60,000 bases of DNA from Bolinopsis microptera (taxonomy: Eukaryota > Ctenophora > Tentaculata > Lobata > Bolinopsidae), in NCBI RefSeq assembly GCF_026151205.1, contig NC_087084.1:10073453-10133452 (forward strand), read 5' to 3'. Every line of letters begins with the position of its first letter. The first letter of the stretch is position 1. A program made the position numbers and the translations under genes. The notes beneath the pieces were generated by a model that was given only the letters and a program-made list of their open reading frames with translations, did no database searches and was not told where the DNA came from. This document shows positions 34,150-45,169 of the stretch, in pieces.

Positions 34150-36205
34150 AAAAACATCCGATAAGTTAGCAAACCGTGGTCAAATACCTCTTCGGGGCTC
34201 TACTTGCGTTACCCTGTCAACCATCACTGACACATATAATTTATATAATATATCATACGCTAATTATTCTATAAATATCTGTTTTCTTGGGTTAATTTCT
34301 ATCTATCCCGTTTGATGTGACAAGGAAAGGACTCTTATCAGGAAAGGAATTATTCAACGTTTCAATGTGACAACATCGTATTCATGATCTCAAATTATTT
34401 GTTATAATATAGTAGTTTTGAAAGTATTAAAACTCTATAAATATCTATAAATATCGGTAGGTCAAATACAATATCAGGTTAGATATAACATCAGGTTAAA
34501 TAAAGTTTATTCCTCGTCTGGATTGCTCGTGGGGGTGCCGCATGAGTTACTTACCTATGTGACCTGTTTAATGTTCCGGTTTAGACAAAGTACCGACTTC
34601 AAATGGTAAAATCGATATTATTGATCGACCAGGATTATATCCTGTCATATTTGCGATCACTCCACTCTGAAACCTGAATAGCAATAACATGTCTCCGGAA
34701 CTGAAGCAGGCTGAGCACCGCCCAATAAAGAATCAACTGTTGCTCAATAGTGAGAATTAAATGCAATAAAGAGATGCTTGCTACCCTTTCAATTGAGCAT
34801 GGAACTGTCAAACTCTGCTATTGTCACTTTTATACATCACGCTTTTCAAGCTTTAATTGCAGTCAAACCAAGCCCCGTGTTACTAGGATGCTTGCATAAG
34901 ATGTTTCATGTTTGAAGTAGGATAAGAGTTTGCTTGCAATGTGCGAGGACAGTATTTTCACTTTTCAGCTACAGAGGCACAGAGCGTTCTAATCAGCCAT
35001 TTAAAGTAAGGATCTGCGTGTATTATTACTTGTAGGATTATGTTCAAGATAACTATTGTAACAGACCTGTTACTCTTGTTTTGGTCTCCACACTTCCTTG
35101 TGACCTGTTATACCGGTTATTCCAGTTTGTTATTTTTACCTGTCAAACCTGTTATTTTGTGGGTTTTAGATGCAGCTTTCTGTTGATTCGTAACCATAAA
35201 CAGTTCAAAATAGAGTTATAATATTGTTGCTGTGATCTGATCTTGACTCGAGTTTTGACATGATAATAATATGATAGTTGTAGATAGATAATAGTTATGA
35301 TAGCAGTTAAGAGAATAGAATTAGAAGTTAGTTTAATCATGAGTCGAACCTTAATAAAATACATTGTATTACCATCGCCAAGAACTCCCATGAAGTTTTC
35401 TTCTTTGTGATCCCACGGTTATAGATTAAGTTAAGGTTTGGAAAAGGTTTGAGTTATACGCGTGGCCATAGTTAGGCTTACTCTTATTTTAATGTTCAGA
35501 GCGAGGTTTAGAGGAAGGGTTAGAATAAGGTACAGGACAATATCTGTTGGCTCTGAAGAAGATTGGGTAACGTTGTAGAGAATAAAAGAGCTATAAGATA
35601 AGATGGACCGTGGAGAATACCGTTACCCAGTCACACCTCCTCCCTTACACCACTACTATTTACTCATTACCCCTCTAGTGCCACATGTCTATATACCAAG
35701 CAATATTGAATGTTTGATTAGAAATTCCCATGATGCACCGTGGAAGGTAGTTCAGTCACAAAACCACGTCTCTTTTAAATTTGATTGATATTACTATAGA
35801 GGAATGGGCTCCACACAACACCGTTCCGGCGTTCCTGCTGCTCTGAAACTTAGTCATTTTACTTTTTAGCGATCACATGCTGTTACTTTTGGCGTGCTGT
35901 TGATTTCCTGCAAGAACTGTGTATAAAGTAATACTTATTACAAAATATGACGTCAAAAATGGATAAGAGAAGCAGATATAATATATGATGACAACGCGAC
36001 GAATGTATACAGTATATTATATCGAATGATTTCTGATTATGTGAGCTGTGTGATTTCCGATCAGCAGTGGCCAATATTCCAATAAGTCCTGCATTCACAC
36101 GTTGGAGCGTTTTGCTATCATTGATTTGTTAATGTACTTTCATATTCAACTCGAGTTGCAATTAATTGTTGTATTAAACTTTAGTTATAACTCAAATACA
36201 AGCCG
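34150..36205. other. Upstream region of the GPCR; no certain gene
   Basis: A 61-codon plus frame at 35603-35788 and minus frames at 35152-35391 and 35883-36098 lack support. No TATA-like or other core promoter element could be tied to the GPCR. Confidence 0.45.
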
Positions 36206-36211
36206 AGTAGT

Positions 36212-38357
36212 ATGAAGATGGATAATACGTATTCACCTCTCTCCACCTTTACCAACGCAACTCTCCGACCTACATTCTTCTCCTCAACGTCCCACCTCAT
36301 CTCCTCCCCAACCACTCCAGAAGACAGGGTCCTCCTTAGTAACCACCACTACAGAAGAGACCCTACCTCACCCAGGCTTCATACAAAGCGTCCCCAACTA
36401 CTTCCTGTACAGCTGCCGCTCTATGGAGTGTGAAGATAGCCCTCCCCCTAGCTCTCTTCCTACAAACTGCAGGACACCTGCTGGTGATCAGAGTCTGGAA
36501 GAGACACAAGAGAAGGTGTGATAGTCTGGTGCTGGTGCTGAACTACGTGGCTGCCGATACTGTTTTTGTGTTATACTTAGTCATAGTGTTCTCATTATCA
36601 ATCACCTCGTGTGTTCCCGTACAGATCCTATATGATATCTCTATCTCTCTCCCTATATCCGCTGTGTGTCTTATCACCCTGAAGAGGTTTATCCGGGTGG
36701 TAAAACCCCTGAGGTGCTCCTACATCATCACCAGGACCCGAGAGTTGCTGTTAGTCCTGGTTACCTGGGTCACGGTGGTGGTTACAGCGGTTCTAACACT
36801 GTTTGAGTGGTGTGAGTTGAGAATAAACGGTGATATAGACTATTGCTACTACTCGGATGGGACTGAGGGGGTGTGTAGGGTCTACATTGCTCTTCAGCTG
36901 GTGGTGTACTTTGTTGTGCCCCTCACTTTCACCCTCGTCATGTACGGGTTAATGTTGAGGGAGAGTAGGAAGGCTTTCCAGAGGGAGACTTTGATTTCCT
37001 TCATTCATACTAACAGGTGAGCTGTGAGGGTAGTATTTTGATGGTCATTTCAGGATTGTTGCAATTATTGAACAGGTGTTGGTATGCTCTATCAAGATCA
37101 TATTTTTCCTCTTGGATGTATCATCTTCAGAAGAATGATGGTCCTCAAATGTTTAACTACTACATATATTTTTCAGGACGAAAGACTACGAAAGTCCAAG
37201 ACGACAAACAGGCACAACAATAATTAACTTAAACGTGACGAACAGTATCACCATCGACAGCGATCGGCCTTGTAAATTTAGTGTCCAGCAACAAGTTGAG
37301 GGAGAAATTGTTATGGATAATGTTGATGAAGGAGCAGCTGATAGTGACGCTTCTGGGTACAGTTCTTTTTTAATAATCCACTGAAAAACCAACACATTAC
37401 TCAACCCAATCCATTTTAAAAAGGAATTTGTAACTGTATTTAAAAACTCATAACTATGGTCCGAATTTATTCAACGTTCAGGAATCTTTTACTTAAATGT
37501 GAGAGTAATAAGTGTAGTTTCCATTTCAGCAGTAGAGGACAGTTTTCAAGATCAAGTCCAGGTGGTTCAACCCCTAGCTCCGGAAAAAGTGTCAATAAAC
37601 TGGAAAGTAACGACCTGAACAGACCTGTATGTCTTCTTTCTAATTCGTACATTTTCTAGTTTAATTTTATCAATAATCACCGGCTGGATTTCATTGAATT
37701 TATGTCACATAATCTGGTTTAATAAATGGATAATTTGACTCTTTAAGAACATGATTGTAAGGGAAACTGGAAGACTTTTTCCGAAGTTACATCATGGTTT
37801 CATTTCAGAAATCATGTCCTCGTCTTACGCAGAAAAGATTAAGCAACACACACAGTTTCTCCATCCATGGGACTATTTTAATAATGTTGTTCTGTTTCTT
37901 CATCAGATCTGTTCCCTGGATACCGCAGATTCTAGCACCACACATTTATATTCCGGAGAGTGCTAACTTACCGGTGAGTGGACATGATAACAAAGTAATT
38001 AATTAATTAATAAATAATGATAAAGCAAATCAGAAAACCTGCAAGAAGTTAAGAATAAGATGCAGATTCTGTCCACCAAATAAGTCTAAAAAATGTCGTT
38101 TAATTTGTTTTTACCTCTTTACTCCACCTAACAATCACAAACAACAAGCTATAAAAACAATATTACAGATGGTGGAGGGGATGACACTTCTACAATGTGT
38201 GGGAATAGCAGCCTGCCCTTACATCTTCATCTTAACCAGTACTTCTAAAATACGGAGACTACTACACACTGTGTCTATGGCTCTGATGAATGCTATTACT
38301 ACTACTACTGGCAGTAAGAAACAATCTAGAGTCTCTCCTGCTAATAGTTGCGATTGA
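36212..38357 (+). CDS. Rhodopsin-family (class A-like) G-protein-coupled receptor, five-exon model
   Basis: Predicted plasma-membrane receptor; ligand unknown. From TM1 the exons are about 36413-37016, 37177-37356, 37530-37626, 37809-37973 and 38169-38357, all joined by GT-AG introns of 160-195 bp with the frame kept to a TGA stop; the part from 36430 on is 405 codons. TM1-TM5 lie in the first exon (TM1 LFLQTAGHLLVIRVW, TM2 with NYVAAD, TM3 ending CLITLKRF, TM4 with VTWVT, TM5 ending VMYGLMLRESRKAF). Exons two and three form a long, hydrophilic third intracellular loop. Exon four holds TM6 (FCFFIRSVPWIP) and exon five TM7 (ACPYIF) and a short tail. The DRY triplet is KRF (36682-36690), the TM1 GN is GH, and NPxxY is reduced to CPYIF. 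The N-terminus is unresolved: the only good ATG (36212), with NTY and NAT glycosylation sequons, is in another frame and reaches TGA at 36431, while the TM1 frame has stops at 36337-36342 and no ATG. Either a further intron (acceptor candidates TACAG at 36352 and 36412) or a frameshift exists. Confidence 0.85.
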
Positions 38358-38654
38358 GGGGTTGAAACTGGGGGTTTTAGTTCATGATCTGTTCATAATA
38401 ATGGTTTATCTTGAGTTTTATCACATGTTTCCGATGAAATTAGAAGCTTTTAAGGACAGAGAAATGATTTAATTTGTAATGAAGAGGTTTATTTAATTTA
38501 TAGTACTATCTTGTCTCATTTCTGTTTTCTGTTCCCAAAATCTCTATATACTTGAACAGTTAACTTTCACTTCACACCAAATCTTATTTTTTTGTTTATA
38601 CTCCCATAAAATATACTATTAAGGCGCAGTTTAACTAATATAGCTACAAATTGT
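38358..38654. other. GPCR 3' flank
   Basis: AT-rich sequence after the stop at 38357. I see no certain AATAAA directly downstream; CATAAAATA near 38606 is the nearest candidate. Confidence 0.35.
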
Positions 38655-38700
38655 ATAGTTTTCAAGGTATATTGTAGTGCAATACGCCTTGAAAACTATG
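38655..38700. repeat. Imperfect inverted repeat
   Basis: ATAGTTTTCAAGGTATATTG and CAATACGCCTTGAAAACTAT pair over 20 bp with two mismatches around a five-base loop. Confidence 0.75.
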
Positions 38701-39029
38701 AAAACTCCGCGAAATTCTATCCATTAGGTGTGATCTATTATACTCAGGCATAACTACAATATCTGTATGTAGATTGTAGCAGTATTAGAAAATAAACAAT
38801 CTATAAGCAAACTAATAAAACAAAGAGCAATGTTGAGACTCGATAAGATTGGTTGAGATACACCCCACCCCCCACCATTCATTTGTTTTCCTTAGTAACT
38901 TAGATTGGGCCCAGATAGTGCTCCATTCTCATATCTCAGTACATTATCACCCATCAGGAAACGGTAGAACCACATCAAGTAACAGCGATACAACAATAAT
39001 TAATCATGCAAACAGGAAGATGTCTAACA

Positions 39030-39115
39030 AACACTCACCCCCCCCCCCTCCAAAACACTCCACCCCCCTCCCCCCCCCCCCCCCCAAACACTCAACCCCC
39101 CCCCCCAACAAACAC
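39030..39115. repeat. C-rich microsatellite
   Basis: Poly-C tracts separated by AAACACTC-like spacers. Frames crossing it (rich in Pro) are by-products. Confidence 0.85.
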
Positions 39116-39499
39116 TCACCCCGGCTCCGAGGCTTTCTCCGTTGCCGCTAGTGTTCTCCTTCCCCAACAGTTTCAGATGTTCAGGATCTAAAGACATGCT
39201 GATGGCTCATAAGACGTTCAGTTAGTTTCAGGGTTTGTTACGGGTGTTTGACATGTCCTCTAGAAAATAGTTGTTGTTATTCAAACTGATTTGGAGCAAA
39301 CTGGTTTGGATCAGGAGACTTGTCAAAAAAATATTGAGATAACTTGTTGCATTAGTTAGGCAGTATTATAATAATCATATAACATACTTAAAACCCGGTG
39401 GTCAAAAAGAAGCTTGGTTTGAGGAATAAAGAAATCAGTGCTATCACTGTGAAATGTGTTGATTTTTATTCGTCGATGATAGATAAAAGTTTAAAGTTT

Positions 39500-39860
39500 T
39501 CCCTAACTATTTCTGCTTTTCTGGTAGTTTGAGCGGACACCACTGCCGGTATGGCGCCGGTCGGCTACCATAATTAAACTATCATGTAGGTCAACATAGT
39601 TTCTGGTATTAATCGTTAATACTAAGACGTGATCCTCAACCATTAACTGAAACTGGAAGCCAAAGGGGTATTTTGAGGCCCATCCCGTACAGAGACAACT
39701 ACAAGTGCAAAGGGGCCACGCCACCGAACGCCGCCGCAAGTTTTGGACTCGCCGCCGCCGATTTTGGCAAAACGCGGTGGCGTGCACCACTGCAATATTG
39801 TCAATTTCTTTTAACGTCGATAACAAAAGGTTTCAGAGATAAATCAAAATTCTAAAATGG
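39500..39860. other. GC-rich island with an unassigned minus-strand frame
   Basis: A 107-codon minus-strand frame (39826-39503) passes through a patch of CGCCGCCG-rich sequence much richer in GC than its surroundings. CACGCCACCG at about 39718 and CGGTGGCGTG at about 39775 are inverted copies, so part of this may be a small DNA transposon. The frame's C-terminal part (with VEDHVLVLTINTRNYVDL) reads plausibly, but I recognise no family. Confidence 0.35.
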
Positions 39861-39954
39861 CAGTTGTAGATGAAGATCTTTGCTACAATTTGCGACCTCA
39901 TTTGCAAAATAAATCATCCTTTGGCCTTTTGGATAATTTCGTTGAGTTTAAATG

Positions 39955-40456
39955 CAAGGTTGTTAAATACGTCAAATTTTCGTGAAAGAATACGACGTAT
40001 TCGGTTCTAATAAAGAATACGTCGTAATACGCCGGAATACGGTAATTTCTATGGATTGTTAAATACGTCCACGAATACGCCATAATACGCCGTAATACGC
40101 TGATTTGTCAAAATTAAACATTACAGCTGCGCGCCACCCTCATCATTGATCATGCATTAAAGGAGTGCAGTTATACATGATAACTTAAATTTGTAATCAA
40201 ATTTCATGGATAATACGCTAACATTTTTTGCGAAATTATCAATTACATATTAATACATATTTAATGATTTCGTTTCCTAAAACGATCTCGCAATTATCAA
40301 AGTTTAAGACCATTTTCTAAAGTTCAGTCCCCTCAACATATTTGAATTTTTGAATTTTTTGAATAAAGAATACGTCGTAATACGTCAATTTTCGAGGATT
40401 AATACGTATTCGTATTCCAATACGTATTCCCTCCTAATACGTATTTAACAACCTTG
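39955..40456. mobile_element. hAT-type MITE with ATACG sub-repeats
   Basis: Perfect 17-bp inverted ends (CAAGGTTGTTAAATACG and its complement) are flanked by exact 8-bp duplications TTTAAATG at 39947-39954 and 40457-40464. The 502-bp interior has many AATACG/CGTATT motifs near both ends, in both orientations, a subterminal pattern common where a transposase binds repeatedly. No coding content. Confidence 0.93.
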
Positions 40457-40464
40457 TTTAAATG

Positions 40465-41104
40465 TACCGGTATAAACAATGTATGAATATTGATCCATAA
40501 TAAAAAGCAAAAATTCCGGGGAATTATTCCGGAATTCCGATGATAAATATTAGAACTGTATAAGAAACGGAAACTAATGATTATAAATTATTAGTTTCTT
40601 AGTATTGACCAGGTATGTACTACTATACATGTAATATCTGCGTAAAACTGAGATATTGACTATGTAAGTTTTAGTTCAGAGTTATAAATTCAACTTTCAC
40701 GATAGCTTTCAGCAACTCCCTTTACAAATGACAAACTTTCAACACGATTGGGTAAAGAGCCCTCCAATGTTCCAGTTATCGTGTGCTGGAATTGAAACAG
40801 TAGTCAAAAATAACGCTACAATTTAACAATTTTATGAAAAATAAGAACAGTAAAACTGTGGCAATTTCAAACTTTGAAACTGTATAATAAGAAACATAAA
40901 AGTATCTTGGGTATTATCGCTCTTTTGGTGGTGGTCGAGAAATAATAAACTTTGTCAATTTCAAACTATAACTTTGAAGAGACTGATCTGATAACTGCAG
41001 TTTTATGCTACTATTATCCAAAGACACTCTAATAAGCTGTAAGACCTTAATTGGTACATCAACTTGTTATCATTACAAGAATAGTTGCAATAAAGAATAA
41101 CTGC
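40465..41104. other. No gene seen
   Basis: AT-rich; a small inverted repeat around 40573-40600 (GAAACTAATGATTATAAATT region) is the only structure noted. Confidence 0.45.
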
Positions 41105-41137
41105 TCATGAGCTTTATTGATATGTATTCTATTTACA

Positions 41138-41374
41138 GGTCACTCAATAATGGGAGATGACGCTAGCTATACCTATTGTGTGTTTGGAGCCCGGAGTCTG
41201 CAGGAGCTTATGATTACGAGCTTTTTCATTGTTCAACAAAACGGACCATATCAGCATATCAACATATTGGTGACTTTCTGTCAATTTGGTTTCCAGGAAT
41301 CCAGAGGGAGATTCTTCGTAAATAAAAATAATAATTATATAAATAATAAAGGGGCGATCTTTATAAAACCATGA
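41138..41374 (+). CDS. Possible exon or retroelement piece, unassigned
   Basis: After an acceptor-like TTCTATTTACAG at about 41128-41139 the frame is open to a TGA at 41374 (about 78 codons), starting GHSIMGDDASYTYCVF. The peptide has no recognised domain and becomes Asn/Lys-rich at its end. The stretch 41169-41202 is a close DNA match to 31273-31306, so it may be repeat sequence and not a host exon. Confidence 0.25.
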   Translation, partial: GHSIMGDDASYTYCVFGARSLQELMITSFFIVQQNGPYQHINILVTFCQFGFQESRGRFFVNKNNNYINNKGAIFIKP

Positions 41375-41760
41375 TGTTAGATTTTAAGATTTTAGGCAAA
41401 CATAACATCGGTAGTAAAATCAATTAAAATAATGAAAAGGTAAAAGCACTTCTTTTAGCATCCTGTCGCATATGACAAGTTATAAAGTCATTTACAAACA
41501 TTTTATGTTAATCCGTTATGGCTCTTGAATATAAAACATATGCCATCATTTAGTGTTGTCATGGTTCAATGGTTTTAGGTGCCTCATCTAGTGGATCTAG
41601 ATATAGATCTAATCTTAACAAGACCAAAGATTAAAATGTAAATCAGTACCTATGTGATGAAATGAATGTGAAAAATGGTCAGATCAACGGAGGGCAACGA
41701 AATATTCATAAGCAAAACCACATACAAAGGCCACACCAATGAGAGGCCACCAGACCGCCC

Positions 41761-41806
41761 ACGTGCAGCCCACGTACAGCCCACGTGCAGCCCAAGTGCA
41801 GCTCAT
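41761..41806. repeat. 11-bp repeat with CACGTG sites
   Basis: CACGTG at 41761 and 41783 with variants CACGTA (41772) and CAAGTG (41794), all spaced 11 bp in CCCACGTGCAG units, echoing the array at 16518-16567 with different flanks. Confidence 0.85.
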
Positions 41807-41809
41807 TAT

Positions 41810-43228
41810 GTGACATGAATGAATATGAACTTCTTAATGGTATATATTTCAATTCGGCAAAAAGTCGAACAAACACCAAAAGTACTAATGATCTGCAATT
41901 AGTGAGAAACCAATACTACTGAGCAGTTTATTTGGTGAAGCTGAGAGAAGGAAAACTGCAGGTTATAATAGAGCAATAGTGAAGGCCGGGCATGTAAACT
42001 GGAGTGAATGTAGTTTATTATATGTGGCATTTATTTCTATAATCTTATAATGTAAGCTGTACCTAAGTGATAATTTCCACGGAAGAAGAAACGATATTAT
42101 TATTAGATTTACCTATTCTGGCAGTTGAACAGTCTAAATTACAAAAAAATTAAATTTACAATAGAAACTTGGGCCGCTAAGGTAGAAGCGGAAAAGTTAT
42201 CAATCAATGAGTATAAGCACTGAGCATGCTATTTGGAAGTGTTTCAAACAAATGTGAAATTATGTCAATGTCCGATAAGACGTAAAATATTAGAACCTGA
42301 ACAAAGGTCATTTAAATGAAATGTTTCTGTCTATACAAATATTTATAACATAAAAATATGCTTTTACAATAATAATTTTTATATTCATATCAAATGATTA
42401 CAAAATTATTTATTAAAGATTCTAATTGCTATCTGACAAACAAGGATGTTTTTGATCTTGTTAACCTCCCACCCACTTCACTGAACTAAAATGATAAATT
42501 TCGACAATTCATAAAAAATATTCGTAAGAATTCCAACTCACATTGCTTTGTTCTTTCTAACCTACTGATTATAATTAGTATCTTGCTATGATACCACCTT
42601 TGTGCACAAATCATCCAGGTCTTTGTTCGACCGTGTCCTCGATACCATATGCTATTCATAGCTGATATATACCGTTTATAACAGCTGTATCTATATTATA
42701 TATTCATGAGCAAGTATGTACTCTGTTCATACGCATTAATTAGTGCGATCTAATAATTGGCTCAATAAAACATTAGTAATCTATGAAACATTAGTAATCA
42801 AGACCTATATATAATAATATATATAATAATCGCTGTGGAACAAACATACTGTTTAATTGAGCTGAAATTATAGACGATACAATAGTGTCACGATACAATC
42901 AACAAAAGCATTTTCGGTTTTTAAATTTCTTTTGACTAATATGTTTTAAGAATAGTAAATATCAGAGTCATTTGTTTAACTTATTACTTTATTGATATTT
43001 TACCTTAATTCTACAGTTTTAACTTCTAAGCTTATGATATGTTGAGTAACATATGACGAGGACACACTTAATTAGCAAGTGACTTATTATTTTAACAAGC
43101 GGTACTCATTTTAATTAAATGGTTCCTTTATTTCAGGACAAAGCAATTTTATAAAATAAAGTGTCCCAGAAATTGAACGTGAGCCAAAAATTCCATATTT
43201 TAATTCTGTGATAATGTGTCGTTTTAAC
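41810..43228. other. No gene seen
   Basis: AT-rich, no supportable exon. A 69-codon minus frame at 43111-43320 overlaps the duplication that follows and is not called. Confidence 0.5.
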
Positions 43229-43640
43229 AGCTCTGATATGTCGTAATAGAACCTGTAAGACTGGTCTCCAGCTCGCCATTTTTGAGATTCAAGCAAATCG
43301 AGGATGTTCAAAGGGTGCAATATGGTCAGCTCGACAAAATAACGATGTAAAATATTTCGTATGCCCTAAAATGACTCCTCAAGATCCAGTCTTATCCTTC
43401 AATTGAACATAACTCAATAGCTGAAGTAGCTCTGATATGTCGTAATATAACCTGTAAGACTGGCCTCTAGTTCGCCATTTTTGAGATTCAATTAAATCGA
43501 GGATGTTCAAAGGGTGCAAGATGTTCCGCTCGGCAAAATACCGGTGGAAAATATTTCGTAGGCCCGGTAGGCCCTAAAATGATTCCTCCAGATACAGTCT
43601 TACCCTTCTATTGGACATAACTCAATATTCCATTGCAAGA
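43229..43640. repeat. Direct tandem duplication, 199-bp period
   Basis: AGCTCTGATATGTCGTAATA starts at 43229 and, with one change, at 43428. Both copies carry CGCCATTTTTGAGATTCAA, CGAGGATGTTCAAAGGGTGC and a final CATAACTCAATA. Confidence 0.9.
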
Positions 43641-44932
43641 TGGTTAAATCAGTACACTAACAAAGAATTTGTATTGATTATAGGCGACACCAGGCCCTCT
43701 CAAACAAGCTAGTTGTCGAATTTGGGTACAAAAAGTCTACCCAATTAGCTATTAAACGTCCGAACAATTATAAATTTTAGGCTAATCGCCGAACTTACTG
43801 AGCTAATTACGCTAATTACCGATCGCAAATTGTAATCAAAAGTCTTAAACGTTTTTTCTAACTGCTATAATAAACAAGTGCAAATCTAATTTATTATAGT
43901 GAACCAATATTGTGAACGTGACTTTAACAATTTTGGGCAGTACGCAATGGAATACATCGTCCCCTAAACAATTAAGTCTTCGGCGATCTAAAATTTATGA
44001 TCGCGTTTATCAAATGGCCATATGTGATGATATCATTAAATATAATATATTGAATTAATACTAATAAGATTAAATATTCGTTAGCTTCGCATGATAAAAA
44101 CTCCGCATGGTCGGGTCTTCAAAGCAAGAACTGTAACGAGCCTACTTACTCTGACGATGTAAATTATTATGAAGATCCGATAAAGCGATAAGAAGGCTAC
44201 TTCTAAAGTTGTTCCTTAAAAATTGTGTCCAATCGAATTACCATGGAAATGAATCGAGTTTTATCAGCAAAATGTTGATACTTTTTCTTGGCCTCATGGT
44301 CGTTGTCCAATTAAATGTAGGAACATTTAATTCCTGACTCAAGTGTAAAACCACATACGATTACAAAGAGCACTTGACAACTTTAATGAATTGAAAGTGC
44401 GGTTTTATGTTATTATATATATATATTATATAGCTAAAATAAATTTTCCAACCTCAAGTTCTTCCGGCCCTCAAAAATAACCTCCCAAAACCAACACGAC
44501 TAAGTTTGGATTGACTTCATAACATTAATTCAATGGATATCATAACCGCATAACGCTCGAGCTAACCTACCATATTATAAAGGAGCGACCAATTTCATCG
44601 ATTATACCCCCCCTACTGTTACAATTCCGTGGTTCTGGGTTCATTATACCCATTATATTGCATTGTTTACACGGTTAATAGAGTGGCATTGAAAAGCTGT
44701 ACTATGTAATACAGAGAGCTCCCTCAAGTGTGTTTAGTTTGCTTAAACTGTGCTTAAAATCATTTTTTTGCCTCGACTATGTCCCTAGTGTGCCCCAAGT
44801 AATTTCAATTTTGTGCCCCAGGAATTTCAATTTTGTGCCCCATGTGTGCCCAAAGTGTGCCTAGCTAGATTACCAAATTGCCGCGGTACCAGCTTCTCCC
44901 TTCTCCGAATCTCCATTGTTGTGTTACGGTAT
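43641..44932. other. No gene seen
   Basis: AT-rich. Near 44780-44860 the phrase TTTCAATTTTGTGCCCCA is repeated twice, part of a short imperfect repeat of TGTGCCCC motifs. Confidence 0.5.
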
Positions 44933-45163
44933 CACACTGTAACACTGTAACACTGTGACACTGTAACACTGTAACACTGTGACACTGTAACACTGTAACA
45001 CTGTGACACTGTAACACTGTAACACTGTAACACTGTGACACTGTAACACTGTAACACTGTGACACTGTAACACTGTAAAACTGTAACACTAACACTGTAA
45101 CACTGTAACACTGTAACACTGTAACACTGTAGCACTGTAAGCGTAACACTGTAACACTGTAAT
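44933..45163. repeat. 8-bp microsatellite (ACACTGTA)n with regular variants
   Basis: About 28 units of CACTGTAA, with CACTGTGA occurring after every two or three units on the left half, which indicates expansion of 16- and 24-bp blocks. Minus-strand frames reading VTVLQCYS are by-products. Confidence 0.95.
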
Positions 45164-45169
45164 ACCGTC

